Positions 7,980 to 17,108 are shown, counted from the first letter of the stretch. The stretch is 64,000 nucleotides of DNA from Prevotella sp. tf2-5 (GCF_900115435.1 NZ_FOWK01000007.1:117617-181616); one strand, 5' to 3'. Translations and numbers: made by a program. The notes: a model not told the origin generated them from the letters alone.

Positions 7980-9101
7980 TTAATTATTTTGAATTATTAG
8001 TTTACACATCAACTGAGCTGCCACATCTGGTGCATGACTGTCGCCCAAGCGACGATACACTTCCTCATACCCTTCTAACATCTCCTGACGCGCTGCACCA
8101 CCAGGAAGTATCGCCTCCAGGTGCTTGCGAATATTCTCCACACTAAACGTATCTGCCACCAGCTCTGGCACGACCTCGTTGTCGGCTATCAGATTCACCA
8201 GCGAGATATACTTCACCTTCAAAAGATGTTTCTTTAAGAAGGCGATTATCTTAGGAATAGGTGTCTCGTAGCACACCACCTGTGGAACACGGAACATCGC
8301 CGTCTCCAATGTCGCCGTGCCACTGGTCACCAAAGCAGCTGTCGCTTCCGACAATAAGGAATAGGTCTCGTTGACAACAAGACGGACGGCACTATTTTGC
8401 AGAAACTGCTCATAGTAAGAGGGGGTGATACTCGGTGCCCCTGCCAAAACGATATCGTATGTTGTTGACAAATGACGAGTGGCAGCTATCATGGCAGGAA
8501 GGTTATCCTTGATTTCCTGCTTTCTTGAACCAGCCAATAGAGCGATGACTGGTTTCCCCTCTTTTCTCTCCATCTCTCTTCTTTCTAAGAACTCCCGCAC
8601 TTCCTGTGCTGTCGGATTCCCGACATAATGAATGGGGTAATGATGTCTTTTCTCAAAGAAATCTACCTCAAAAGGCAGGATTGAGAAAAGTTCATCCACA
8701 TCCCGCTTGATATTCTTGATACGGTATTCTTTCCAAGCCCATATCTTGGGAGAGATGTAGTAATAAACGGGGATATTGGAATGTTCCTTGACATACTTCG
8801 CGATCTTCAAGTTAAAGCCGGGATAGTCGACCAAGATAACCACATCAGGTTGCCATTGCAGGATATCCTGCTGGCACATTTTCATATGACGAAGGATAGT
8901 AGGAAGGTGCAGCAATACAGGAATAAAACCCATATAGGCAAGTTCCTTGTAATGTTTAACACGAGTGCCCCCTACTGCCGTCATCAGGTCTCCACCAAAA
9001 AAACGGAACTGCGCCTCCGTATCTTGTTTTTTCAGTGATTGCATCAGATGTGACGCATGCAGATCACCACTCGCCTCCCCTACTATCAGATAATACCTCA
9101 T
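7980..9101 (-). CDS. lpxB: lipid-A-disaccharide synthase LpxB
   Basis: LpxB (family GT19) joins UDP-diacylglucosamine and lipid X to form the lipid A disaccharide at the inner membrane. The 373-residue sequence begins YYLIVGEASGDLHASHLM and shows FRFFGGDLM, ELAYMGF, VDYPGFNLKIAKY, YYISPKIWAWKEYR, LPFEVDFF and HYVGNPT, all typical of LpxB. ALVTSGTATLETA and QVVCYETP complete the nucleotide-binding half. Between the two halves is a purine-rich linker (ERREMERKEG) of low complexity. The start codon overlaps the end of surE by 4 bp, so the two are translationally coupled. Confidence 0.96.
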   Translation of the reverse strand: MRYYLIVGEASGDLHASHLMQSLKKQDTEAQFRFFGGDLMTAVGGTRVKHYKELAYMGFIPVLLHLPTILRHMKMCQQDILQWQPDVVILVDYPGFNLKIAKYVKEHSNIPVYYYISPKIWAWKEYRIKNIKRDVDELFSILPFEVDFFEKRHHYPIHYVGNPTAQEVREFLERREMERKEGKPVIALLAGSRKQEIKDNLPAMIAATRHLSTTYDIVLAGAPSITPSYYEQFLQNSAVRLVVNETYSLLSEATAALVTSGTATLETAMFRVPQVVCYETPIPKIIAFLKKHLLKVKYISLVNLIADNEVVPELVADTFSVENIRKHLEAILPGGAARQEMLEGYEEVYRRLGDSHAPDVAAQLMCKLIIQNN

Positions 9102-9868
9102 AAATCCCAGTTTTTCATCTGATCTATCATCTCATAGGATGTCACGTCAATCCTTGTCGGCGTAATTGCCACATAACCATGTGTCAATGCCCAGTTGTCC
9201 GTATCCTCTGCCTCCGGCTCATCATTGGTATATTTTCCCACCATCCACCAATAGTCATAGCCACGGGGGTGATGGCATTTCACAGTCTCACTTCCCCAGG
9301 TACCAGGTGCCATACGACAAATTTTGACACCCTCAAAATGGTCGACGACAGGGAAGTTTACATTCAGACAGACACCCTTTGGCAGTCCTTCATCCAACAC
9401 TTTTCTTACAATCTTTCGGATATAAGGACGCAATGGCTCAAAATCAGCAAAGTAATCATGAGTACAAAGGGAGAATGCCACAGAGGGGATATATTTCATG
9501 CAACCCTCTAAAGTAACACCCATCGTACCACTGTAATGGACATTCACAGATGCATTGTCTCCGTGGTTAATACCACCAATAACCATCTGAGGGCGCCTGC
9601 CATGACATAGTTCATCCAGCGCCAGCTTCACACTATCCACAGGAGTCCCATTACACGACCATATCTCTAATCCCTCTTCCTGTACCCATGGTGTTAGCGT
9701 CAGAGGATCATTTGCCGTAAAGGCGCATGCTGACCCGCTTTTGCCCGCATCAGGGGCACATACCAGGATATCCGCCATGTCACGTATCATATCCACCAGA
9801 CAGTTGATACCTTTTGCCTGATAGCCGTCATCATTAGAAATTAATATAAAAGGGTTCTTATTTTCCAT
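9098..9868 (-). CDS. surE: 5'/3'-nucleotidase SurE
   Basis: SurE dephosphorylates nucleoside monophosphates and short polyphosphates. The N-terminal LISNDDGYQAKGI holds the metal-binding Asp pair. Downstream are CAPDAGKSGSACAFT, NGTPVDSVKLALDEL and VIGGINHGDNASVNVHYSGT, with the Asn and Gly-Thr metal/phosphate residues. I chose the ATG at 9868 (256 aa) over an in-frame TTG at 9892, because a TAAATTTG promoter element overlaps that TTG and would leave no leader. The gene heads a minus-strand operon with lpxB and overlaps it by 4 bp. It diverges from parAB. Confidence 0.95.
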   Translation of the reverse strand: MENKNPFILISNDDGYQAKGINCLVDMIRDMADILVCAPDAGKSGSACAFTANDPLTLTPWVQEEGLEIWSCNGTPVDSVKLALDELCHGRRPQMVIGGINHGDNASVNVHYSGTMGVTLEGCMKYIPSVAFSLCTHDYFADFEPLRPYIRKIVRKVLDEGLPKGVCLNVNFPVVDHFEGVKICRMAPGTWGSETVKCHHPRGYDYWWMVGKYTNDEPEAEDTDNWALTHGYVAITPTRIDVTSYEMIDQMKNWDL

Positions 9869-9889
9869 GAAAAAATTATTATTTGCCTG

Positions 9890-9897
9890 CAAATTTA
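9890..9897 (-). promoter_or_regulatory. -7 promoter element of the surE operon
   Basis: The minus strand reads TAAATTTG, matching TAnnTTTG, 21 bp upstream of the chosen surE ATG at 9868. No exact TTTG -33 box is visible about 20 bp further up. The element argues against translation starting at the TTG at 9892. Confidence 0.55.
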
Positions 9898-9913
9898 CTA
9901 AAAAAGGTTGAGA

Positions 9914-9947
9914 TTTGACAGATTCTCATATAAAATTCGTAACTTTG
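9914..9947 (+). promoter_or_regulatory. promoter of the parAB operon
   Basis: TTTG at 9914-9917 and TAACTTTG at 9940-9947 are spaced by 22 bp, slightly longer than ideal. The -7 match is exact. The element lies 35 bp upstream of the parA ATG and faces away from the surE promoter. Confidence 0.6.
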
Positions 9948-9982
9948 CATCCTATTATACACATTAAGGTGTAAGATTGAAT

Positions 9983-10747
9983 ATGGGAAAGATAATAGCT
10001 TTAGCAAACCAAAAAGGCGGTGTTGGCAAGACAACGACAGCAATCAACTTGGCTGCCTCTCTTGCTACTCTGGAGAAGACGGTCCTTGTGGTTGACGCAG
10101 ATCCACAGGCGAATGCCTCTAGTGGCTTGGGTGTGAACATCCAAGAAGTAGAATGCTCATTATATGAATGTATCATTGACAAGGCTGATGTTCGCGATGC
10201 CATTTACACAACAGATATTGAAGGACTCGACATCATTCCGAGCCATATCGATTTAGTAGGTGCCGAGATAGAGATGCTGAACTTGAAGAACAGGGAAAAT
10301 GTGATAGGACAACTGCTGGCTCCTATCCGTGACGACTATGACTATATCCTCATCGACTGTTCCCCTTCTCTGGGACTCATCACAGTGAATGCCCTCACTG
10401 CAGCAAACTCCGTTATCATCCCTGTCCAGTGTGAATACTTCGCATTGGAAGGAATCAGTAAACTACTCAACACCATCCGCATCATTAAGAGCAAGTTGAA
10501 TCCTAAATTGGAGATTGAGGGCTTCCTGCTGACCATGTACGACTCCCGTCTGCGCCTCGCCAACCAGATTTATGATGAGGTAAAGCGTCATTTCCAGGAG
10601 CTGGTCTTCAAGACGGTCATCCAACGTAATGTCAAACTATCAGAAAGTCCCAGCCATGGACTGCCCGTTATCCTGTATGATGCAGACTCTACGGGTTCGA
10701 AAAACCACCTTGCATTGGCAAAGGAGATTATCAATAAAAACAGCTAA
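9983..10747 (+). CDS. parA: chromosome-partitioning ATPase ParA (Soj)
   Basis: ParA is the nucleoid-bound ATPase that drives segregation of ParB-parS complexes. The deviant Walker A box KGGVGKTTT with the early signature lysine lies within residues 9-17. VLVVDADPQANAS is the A' motif and YDYILIDCSPSLG is Walker B. There is no N-terminal DNA-binding extension, so this is the short chromosomal (Soj/Ib-like) type of 254 residues. I set the start at the ATG at 9983; an in-frame TTG six bases earlier adds only two residues. parB begins 4 bp after the stop. Confidence 0.96.
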   Translation: MGKIIALANQKGGVGKTTTAINLAASLATLEKTVLVVDADPQANASSGLGVNIQEVECSLYECIIDKADVRDAIYTTDIEGLDIIPSHIDLVGAEIEMLNLKNRENVIGQLLAPIRDDYDYILIDCSPSLGLITVNALTAANSVIIPVQCEYFALEGISKLLNTIRIIKSKLNPKLEIEGFLLTMYDSRLRLANQIYDEVKRHFQELVFKTVIQRNVKLSESPSHGLPVILYDADSTGSKNHLALAKEIINKNS

Positions 10748-10751
10748 GGAA

Positions 10752-11681
10752 ATGGCGGTAAGAAAGAAATACGACAGGAGTGTACTAGGACGCGGACTTG
10801 ACGATATTGGTGGAGGTCGTGGACTGGATGCACTGATTGACACTGGCAGTGAGGTTAGGACACAAGGCAGCTCTAACCTCAATGAAATTGCCATATCACA
10901 GATAGAGCCTAATCCTAACCAACCTCGTAGAGAATTTGACCAAGAAGCCCTACAAGAGCTGGCAAATAGTATTCATGAGGTAGGTATCATACAACCTATC
11001 ACCCTCCGTCAAATGGACAACGGCAAATACCAGATTATTGCTGGGGAACGCCGTTGGCGTGCCTCACAACTGGCTGGTCTGACGTCAATTCCTGCCTACA
11101 TCCGTACCGTTGAGGACGAAGGGGTGATGGAGATGGCTCTTGTAGAGAATATCCAACGTGAAGACCTGAATGCTATTGAGGTGGCACTTGCCTACCAGCA
11201 TCTCGCAGAGACAACGGGAATGACCCAAGACAAAATTTCCAAACGTGTGGGAAAAAGTCGTACAGCAGTAACCAACTTTCTCCGTCTCTTAAAACTCCCT
11301 GCTCAGGTACAGATGGCACTTAAGAACCACGAGATAGACATGGGACACGCACGTGCCCTGCTTGCCATTGACAGTCCTTCTACCCAGATTAAACTTTTCA
11401 AGGAGATACAGAAGCACCAGTATTCTGTCCGTAAAGTGGAGGAGATGGTTCAAGCTTTGAAGAACGGGGAGAATATCAAGACAGCAACAGGAAAAATGAC
11501 GGGAAAGACACTACTTCCTGAAGAATTTAGTGTACTAAAAGACCGTCTCGCCCAATTCTTCCAGACCAAAGTACAGATGACTTGCTCTCCAAAGGGAAAG
11601 GGGAAAATCAGTATCTCTTTCGATAACGAGGAGGAATTAGAGCGTATCATGAATACCCTCGACAGTGTTAACAATAAATAA
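10752..11681 (+). CDS. parB: chromosome-partitioning protein ParB (Spo0J)
   Basis: ParB binds parS sites, spreads along DNA as a CTP-dependent clamp and recruits ParA and SMC. The protein has 309 residues from the ATG at 10752, which follows an AAGGA ribosome-binding site. The CTP-binding ParB/Srx domain carries NPNQPRREFD and AGERRWRAS, with ENIQREDLNAIEVA beside it. A helix-turn-helix follows (DKISKRVGKSRTAVTNFLRLL), then a C-terminal dimerisation region. An ORF reaching further upstream would overlap parA out of frame and is rejected. The order parA-parB-DUF5683-transglycosylase-rel is one I know from other Bacteroidetes. Confidence 0.96.
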   Translation: MAVRKKYDRSVLGRGLDDIGGGRGLDALIDTGSEVRTQGSSNLNEIAISQIEPNPNQPRREFDQEALQELANSIHEVGIIQPITLRQMDNGKYQIIAGERRWRASQLAGLTSIPAYIRTVEDEGVMEMALVENIQREDLNAIEVALAYQHLAETTGMTQDKISKRVGKSRTAVTNFLRLLKLPAQVQMALKNHEIDMGHARALLAIDSPSTQIKLFKEIQKHQYSVRKVEEMVQALKNGENIKTATGKMTGKTLLPEEFSVLKDRLAQFFQTKVQMTCSPKGKGKISISFDNEEELERIMNTLDSVNNK

Positions 11682-11692
11682 GGAATAAAACT

Positions 11693-12442
11693 TTGAAACA
11701 CCATCATGCCATATATATGCATCGCTCACTATTCATCTTCTTGATGATGGTGACGGGGACGTGTGCCATGGCGCAGACAGATAGTAAGGCGACACCCGTT
11801 GACAGCATCGATGTGCTGATGGCACGCATCGACTCTCTCACCCGCGCTGACTCTGTGATGACCATCGAAGAAGAGCCTGTGTCTTCTGTATTGATAGACT
11901 CTACACGCATTGTCAAGCCTAAGCGTGACTGGAACACTTGGCGACCTGACCCTAAGCGTGCTTTATGGCTGGCACTGGTATTGCCCGGAGCTGGTCAGAT
12001 TTACAATCGAAAATACTGGAAGCTCCCCATCATCTACGGAGGGTTCATCGGGTGTATCTATGCGCTCACCTGGAATAACATGATGTACAAAGATTACTCA
12101 CAAGCCTATCTCGACCTCATGGACAACGACCCTGGTACGGCAAGTTATAACAAGTTCCTGCATTTAGGTGTGGAAATCAACAGCACTAATGAAGAACGTT
12201 ATAAGGAGATCTTCAAGAATCGTAAAGATAAATACCGTCGCTGGCGTGATTTAAGTATCTTTGTGATGATAGGTGTCTATGCGCTCTCCGTGATTGACGC
12301 TTATGTGGACGCAGAACTGTCTGCCTTTGATATCTCAAAGGACCTGAGTCTGAAGGTTGAGCCTACCGTAATTCCCAACCATGGTGGCGGTAACCCATTA
12401 CAAGCCCAGTCGTTGGGAGTCAACTGCAAGTTAAATTTTTAA
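11693..12442 (+). CDS. DUF5683 envelope protein
   Basis: This protein of about 249 residues is an exported or membrane protein of unknown role, typical of Bacteroidetes parAB operons. A signal peptide (core SLFIFLMMVTG, cleavage near AMAQ) is followed by a Ser/Asp-rich linker with several VDSI/IDSL repeats. The DUF5683 core begins at WNTWRPDPKRALWLALVLPGAGQIYNRKYWKLPIIYGGF (given here without a break; two hydrophobic hairpins). A later segment, WRDLSIFVMIGVYALSVIDAYV, is a third membrane stretch. The start is uncertain: a TTG at 11693 has AAGGA upstream and only an 11-bp gap to parB, while the ATG at 11717 gives a shorter, more ordinary signal peptide. Confidence 0.82.
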   Translation: MKHHHAIYMHRSLFIFLMMVTGTCAMAQTDSKATPVDSIDVLMARIDSLTRADSVMTIEEEPVSSVLIDSTRIVKPKRDWNTWRPDPKRALWLALVLPGAGQIYNRKYWKLPIIYGGFIGCIYALTWNNMMYKDYSQAYLDLMDNDPGTASYNKFLHLGVEINSTNEERYKEIFKNRKDKYRRWRDLSIFVMIGVYALSVIDAYVDAELSAFDISKDLSLKVEPTVIPNHGGGNPLQAQSLGVNCKLNF

Positions 12443-12455
12443 AACCAAATAAGGA

Positions 12456-13763
12456 ATGATAAGCAAGAAAATTCTTATGCTGCTCGCCATACTTTTTGGC
12501 ATGTCAATCACCGTACAGGCTCAAATTGAGACGGAGCCCGAGGATGAAGTGGATGAGGAAGACGAGATTGTCGTCATAGACCAAAGCGGTAACGAGGAGA
12601 TTATAGAATTTCCTGAGGCAATGACTTACGACCTCGACAGTCTGCTGAATGAGTATATGGCAAAGACCTATCTCACCTCCGGAGACTGTAATATGAGGAA
12701 TGAGAATCCCCACTATCCAGAGGAAGTCTACATTGAACGTCTGTCACGCATGCCAACAGTGATGGAGATGGCTCATAATAATGTGGTGCAACAGTTTATT
12801 GACCGCTATGCCAGCCGCCTGCGTGGCACCATCGCCTATTGTCTTGGAGCAGGTAATTTCTATATGCCTATCTTCGAGGAGGCTTTGGAGACATACCAGA
12901 TACCACTGGAATTGAAATACCTGCCTGTCATTGAGTCTGCGCTGAACCCAAAGGCTGTTTCCCGCGTGGGAGCCGCAGGACTTTGGCAATTCATGCCCGC
13001 TACCGGCAGACAATATAATCTTCAGATGAACTCGCTGGTAGACGAACGCCGCGACCCTATCAAGGCATCCTATGCCGCAGCTCATTTGTTGAGCGACCTC
13101 TATAAAGTATTTGGCGACTGGAACCTGGTGATTGCCGCCTACAACTGCGGACCAGGTAATGTCAGCAAGGCGATCCAGCGTTCTGGCGGTTCTAAGGACT
13201 ATTGGCAAATTTACCCTTACCTGCCTAGAGAGACTCGTGGTTATGTGCCAGCTTTCATTGCTGCCAACTACATGATGACGTACTACTCTTTGCACAACAT
13301 CTGTCCGATGAGCAGTCGTCTGCCAGCCCAGACGGACACTGTCATGGTCACCAAGAAGATTCACTTAGAACAGATTGCCAAGGTTCTGAATGTAGATATT
13401 GAGATGTTGCGTGCCCTCAATCCAATGTATCGTCACGACATTATCCCAGGTAACACAGAACCTTATGCACTCCGCCTGCCCCTATCTGATGTTAACAGAT
13501 ACATTGAGAACGAAGACGCTATCTGCAATTACAAAGCTAATGAGTTACTGACGAACCGCACCATTGTGGAAGTCAATGACTATACCCCTACCTACTATCA
13601 TAAGAGCAAACGCTCTTACAAGAAAGGACGTAAAGGACGCATAGGACGTCATTCCAAGGCTCGTCGTGGTGGTAAGAAAGCGGCGACCCGAGGCAAAGCA
13701 CGTGCCAGCAAAGGCAAAAACAAGGCCAAAGGTCGTAAATCATCCAGGAGAAGACGCAGATAA
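12456..13763 (+). CDS. MltD-like lytic transglycosylase with a basic tail
   Basis: The gene encodes 435 residues: a signal peptide (to VQAQ), an acidic stretch (about 24-45), and an SLT catalytic domain. The catalytic glutamate lies in YLPVIESALNPKA (Glu160). VGAAGLWQFMPATGRQY and VIAAYNCGPGNV match family-1 transglycosylases, which cleave the glycan strands of peptidoglycan. A weakly conserved LysM-like segment (KIHLEQIAKVLN to LRLPLS) follows. The final 56 residues (from about 380) are nearly all Lys, Arg, Gly, Ser and Ala, ending in five arginines. That tail resembles histone-like sequences and is not usual for MltD. The gene is 13 bp behind the DUF5683 gene. Confidence 0.9.
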   Translation: MISKKILMLLAILFGMSITVQAQIETEPEDEVDEEDEIVVIDQSGNEEIIEFPEAMTYDLDSLLNEYMAKTYLTSGDCNMRNENPHYPEEVYIERLSRMPTVMEMAHNNVVQQFIDRYASRLRGTIAYCLGAGNFYMPIFEEALETYQIPLELKYLPVIESALNPKAVSRVGAAGLWQFMPATGRQYNLQMNSLVDERRDPIKASYAAAHLLSDLYKVFGDWNLVIAAYNCGPGNVSKAIQRSGGSKDYWQIYPYLPRETRGYVPAFIAANYMMTYYSLHNICPMSSRLPAQTDTVMVTKKIHLEQIAKVLNVDIEMLRALNPMYRHDIIPGNTEPYALRLPLSDVNRYIENEDAICNYKANELLTNRTIVEVNDYTPTYYHKSKRSYKKGRKGRIGRHSKARRGGKKAATRGKARASKGKNKAKGRKSSRRRRR

Positions 13764-13770
13764 TATTTCA

Positions 13771-13806
13771 CTATAGTCCCTATAGTTCCTATAGTCACTA
13801 TATTAT
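13771..13806 (+). repeat. 9-bp tandem repeat upstream of rel
   Basis: Four consecutive 9-bp units begin CTATAG or CTATAT: CTATAGTCC, CTATAGTTC, CTATAGTCA and CTATATTAT. They fill most of the 55-bp gap between the transglycosylase gene and rel, ending 12 bp before the rel start codon. Confidence 0.8.
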
Positions 13807-13818
13807 ATAATAAGGTAT

Positions 13819-16080
13819 ATGGACGAAGAGCAGAAATTACGCGAAGATGCTGACGAAAAACTGATTAATGGTGCTTTTCAGCACTTGTTGGATAGTTATC
13901 TTGCCTCACGACATCGTAAGAAAGTCGATATCATTACCAAGGCATTCAATTTTGCCCGACAGGCACACAAAGGAGTACGTCGTCTGTCTGGTGAGCCTTA
14001 TATCCTGCACCCCATTGCCGTTGCTCAAATTGCTTGCGAGGAGGTAGGACTGGGATCTACAAGTATTTGCGCTGCCTTACTCCATGATGTGGTTGAGGAT
14101 ACAGACTATACCACGGAAGACATCGAAAACATCTTTGGTCCCAAGATTGCCCAGATTGTTGACGGACTGACAAAGATCAGTGGTGGTATCTTTGGAGAGC
14201 AAGCATCAGCACAGGCGGAGATCTTCAAGAAATTACTGTTGACAATGAGTGATGACATCCGTGTCATCCTCATCAAGATTTGTGACCGTCTGCATAACAT
14301 GCGTACTTTAGAGTCGCAACCAGCCAACAAACAGTACAAGATTGCTGGAGAGACTTTATATATCTATGCTCCACTCTCCAACCGCCTGGGACTTTATAAG
14401 ATCAAGTCTGAACTGGAGAACCTGAGTTTCCAATATGAGCATCCTGACGAGTATAACAGCATCAAGAAAAAGCTTGCCTCCACAGAAGCATCACGTCGGG
14501 AACTCTTCGATCAGTTTACTGCTCCTATCGAGGAGTCACTTCGTCAGATGGGAGTCAAGTACGAGATCAAAGAGCGTGTGAAGACACCCTTCTCCATCTG
14601 GAACAAGATGCAGAACAAGCACGTTACCTTTGATGAGGTCTACGACATCCTTGCTGTCCGTATCATCTTCACACCAGATAAACGTGAGGAAGAGATCAAT
14701 GAGTGTTTTAACATCTACGTTGCCATCTCTAAAATCTACAAGTCACATCCTGACCGTCTGCGCGACTGGCTGAGTCATCCAAAGGCTAACGGTTACCAAG
14801 CTCTACACGTAACCCTGATGTCCAAACAAGGACGTTGGATAGAAGTACAGATTCGCTCCGACCGCATGGACGAGATTGCCGAGCAGGGTTTTGCCGCCCA
14901 TTGGAAATACAAAGACGGTATGGAGAAGGAGTTTACGGAGGATGAGTCAGAGCTAAACGAGTGGTTGCGCACTATCAAAGAGATTCTCGACGACCCACAG
15001 CCTGACGCCATGGATTTCCTTGATGCTATCAAGCTCAACCTTTTTGCCTCTGAAATCTTCGTCTTCACGCCAAAAGGAGAGATCAAGACCATGCCTACCG
15101 GATGTACGGCACTCGACTTCGCTTTCAGCATCCACACCTTCCTCGGCTCCCATTGTATTGGTGCCAAGGTCAATCACAAGCTCGTACCACTGAGTCACAA
15201 ACTGAATAGTGGTGACCAAGTGGAGATCCTGACTTCCAAGGCACAACACGTACAAGCCTCGTGGATCAATTTCGTTTCCACAGCGAAGGCGAGAGCAAAG
15301 ATACAGGCAATCCTGCGTCGCAATGGACGTGAGATACAGAAACGCGGTGAGGATATCCTCAATGACTTCCTTAAGAAGAATGAATTAGAGAACACCCCAA
15401 CTGTTGCAGATAAACTAGCCGCTTTCCATGAAGAGCGCAGCCGCGAGTCTTTCTTCCAGGCTCTGGGTGAGAAGACTATTCTGCTGGGCGAAAAGGATAT
15501 CGATGAGTTACAAGGCAAGAATACCGATGAGAACAAGAAAGGATGGCGACGGCTGGTACCTTTCTTGGGAAAGAAAGCCAAGAAAGAAGACACCACACAA
15601 GAATTCTTTGTTGTCCCAGAGAAATTCAATCGCAAGAAGCCTATCTTCATCAACGACGACAATATCGGACAGTATAAGTTCCGTCATTGCTGTCACCCTA
15701 TTCCAGGGGATGATATCCTTGGATTTATCGACAACAAGCACCGTATAGAGATCCATAAGCGTGACTGTCCTGTTGCCAACAAGCTAAAGACCAGTTACGG
15801 AAACCGCATCCTTGATGCCAAATGGGACATGCACAAACGTCTCTTCTTCGATGCCACCATTCATATCGAAGGTATTGATCGTATGGGAATGGTGATGGAC
15901 ATCTCAAGTGTTATCTCTTCCCAGATGAACGTCAACATCCATAAGTTCACTATCACAAGTGAGGAGGGTGTGTTTAACGGAGATATCGAGATCCGTGTCC
16001 ATGATCGTGAAGACGTGAAGACCATTATCGATCAACTCAAGACCATCAATGACTTACAAGAAGCAACACAAATCATGTAA
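13819..16080 (+). CDS. bifunctional (p)ppGpp synthetase/hydrolase Rel (RelA/SpoT)
   Basis: The 753-residue Rel controls the stringent response by making and degrading (p)ppGpp. The HD hydrolase domain is intact, with YILHPIAVAQ and the HDxxED motif at about residues 89-94 (LLHDVVEDTDY). The synthetase domain shows KHVTFDEVYDILAVRIIF, HPKANGYQALHVT and WIEVQIRSDRMDEIAEQGFA. A TGS domain (about 400-450) carries FVFTPKGEIKTMPTGCTALDFAF in two parts. A zinc-finger-like segment with RHCCHPIPGDD follows, then a C-terminal ACT domain. Both catalytic halves look complete, so it is probably bifunctional. The pectinesterase gene begins 4 bp after its stop. Confidence 0.95.
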   Translation: MDEEQKLREDADEKLINGAFQHLLDSYLASRHRKKVDIITKAFNFARQAHKGVRRLSGEPYILHPIAVAQIACEEVGLGSTSICAALLHDVVEDTDYTTEDIENIFGPKIAQIVDGLTKISGGIFGEQASAQAEIFKKLLLTMSDDIRVILIKICDRLHNMRTLESQPANKQYKIAGETLYIYAPLSNRLGLYKIKSELENLSFQYEHPDEYNSIKKKLASTEASRRELFDQFTAPIEESLRQMGVKYEIKERVKTPFSIWNKMQNKHVTFDEVYDILAVRIIFTPDKREEEINECFNIYVAISKIYKSHPDRLRDWLSHPKANGYQALHVTLMSKQGRWIEVQIRSDRMDEIAEQGFAAHWKYKDGMEKEFTEDESELNEWLRTIKEILDDPQPDAMDFLDAIKLNLFASEIFVFTPKGEIKTMPTGCTALDFAFSIHTFLGSHCIGAKVNHKLVPLSHKLNSGDQVEILTSKAQHVQASWINFVSTAKARAKIQAILRRNGREIQKRGEDILNDFLKKNELENTPTVADKLAAFHEERSRESFFQALGEKTILLGEKDIDELQGKNTDENKKGWRRLVPFLGKKAKKEDTTQEFFVVPEKFNRKKPIFINDDNIGQYKFRHCCHPIPGDDILGFIDNKHRIEIHKRDCPVANKLKTSYGNRILDAKWDMHKRLFFDATIHIEGIDRMGMVMDISSVISSQMNVNIHKFTITSEEGVFNGDIEIRVHDREDVKTIIDQLKTINDLQEATQIM

Positions 16081-16084
16081 CGAT

Positions 16085-17062
16085 ATGAAAAAACTACTAA
16101 CACTAATCTATGCCTTGCTGACAATGGTCAGTGTACAGGCAGCAAATACTTACGACAATCCTGACACCCTCGTGGTAGCTCGCGACGGTACAGGTCAGTT
16201 CCGCAACATCGCGGAAGCCATTGAGGTTTGCCGTGCCTTCATGGAATATCATAAAGTCATCTTTGTGAAGAAAGGTACCTACAAGGAGAAACTCATCATC
16301 CCACAATGGCTTACTCACATCGAGATCTGCGGAGAAGACCGAGAGAACACCATCATCACATGGGATGATCATGCCAACATCATTTACCCTCCCACGGGTA
16401 AGCCCATGGGTACTTTCCGCACCTTTACCTTGAGGATTGACGGTAGCTATATCACTCTTAAGAATATCACCGTCGAGAATAATGCGGCACGACTAGGACA
16501 GGCAGTGGCACTGTTTACTGTAGGCGACAAGCTTACCTTCCTAAACTGTCGATTCCTGGGTCATCAGGACACTGTATATACAGGTAATGCCCATTCACGT
16601 CAATATTTCAAAGACTGCTATATCGAAGGTACCACTGACTTTATCTTCGGCCCCTCCACGGTATGGTTTGAACACTGTGACATCTTCTGCAAGGCAGACT
16701 CCTATATCACTGCCGCCTCTACCCCACAGGACATACCTTATGGTTATATATTCAACAACTGCAAGGTTACTGCTGCGGAGAATGTCAGCAAGGTATACTT
16801 AGGGCGCCCTTGGCGTGACTACGGCTATACACTCTTCATGAATTGTGAGTTACCTCGTCAGATTCGTCCAGAGGGTTGGCACCACTGGCAGAAAGAACGT
16901 GAGAAGACTGCCCGATATCTGGAGTATAACAATTATGGTGAAGGAGCGTCAACCAGTCAGCGTGTCAGTTGGAGTCGCCAACTCTCCAAGAAGGAGGCTC
17001 AGGGCATCACCATCCAACAGGTCTTCAACACCCAAGACCAGTGGGTTCCCTCAAATCAATAA
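16085..17062 (+). CDS. secreted pectin methylesterase (CE8)
   Basis: Pectin methylesterase removes methyl groups from homogalacturonan, opening it to lyases and hydrolases. A signal peptide (residues 1-20, to VQAAN) precedes a right-handed beta-helix. The catalytic elements are GHQDT (Asp162), GTTDFIFG (Asp185) and YLGRPWR (Arg241), with AVALFTVGDK and QYFKDCYIEG between. The 325-residue length is that of a bare CE8 domain. I chose the ATG at 16085; an upstream in-frame start would lie inside rel. A carbohydrate enzyme in a parAB-rel operon is unusual, but it matches the pectin/uronate theme of the operon near 60 kb. Confidence 0.95.
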   Translation: MKKLLTLIYALLTMVSVQAANTYDNPDTLVVARDGTGQFRNIAEAIEVCRAFMEYHKVIFVKKGTYKEKLIIPQWLTHIEICGEDRENTIITWDDHANIIYPPTGKPMGTFRTFTLRIDGSYITLKNITVENNAARLGQAVALFTVGDKLTFLNCRFLGHQDTVYTGNAHSRQYFKDCYIEGTTDFIFGPSTVWFEHCDIFCKADSYITAASTPQDIPYGYIFNNCKVTAAENVSKVYLGRPWRDYGYTLFMNCELPRQIRPEGWHHWQKEREKTARYLEYNNYGEGASTSQRVSWSRQLSKKEAQGITIQQVFNTQDQWVPSNQ

Positions 17063-17108
17063 AAACCTATCAATAACCAATAACTTAAAACATTAAAAAA
17101 TAACGTTT

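Noticed and set aside
7974..7980. Purine riboswitch before the permease gene
   Set aside because: Only 5 bp separate lpxB and the permease gene, so there is no room for an aptamer.
10629..10751. Upstream extension of parB inside parA
   Set aside because: The extension is out of frame with parA and replaces a good AAGGA-ATG start with an internal non-ATG start.
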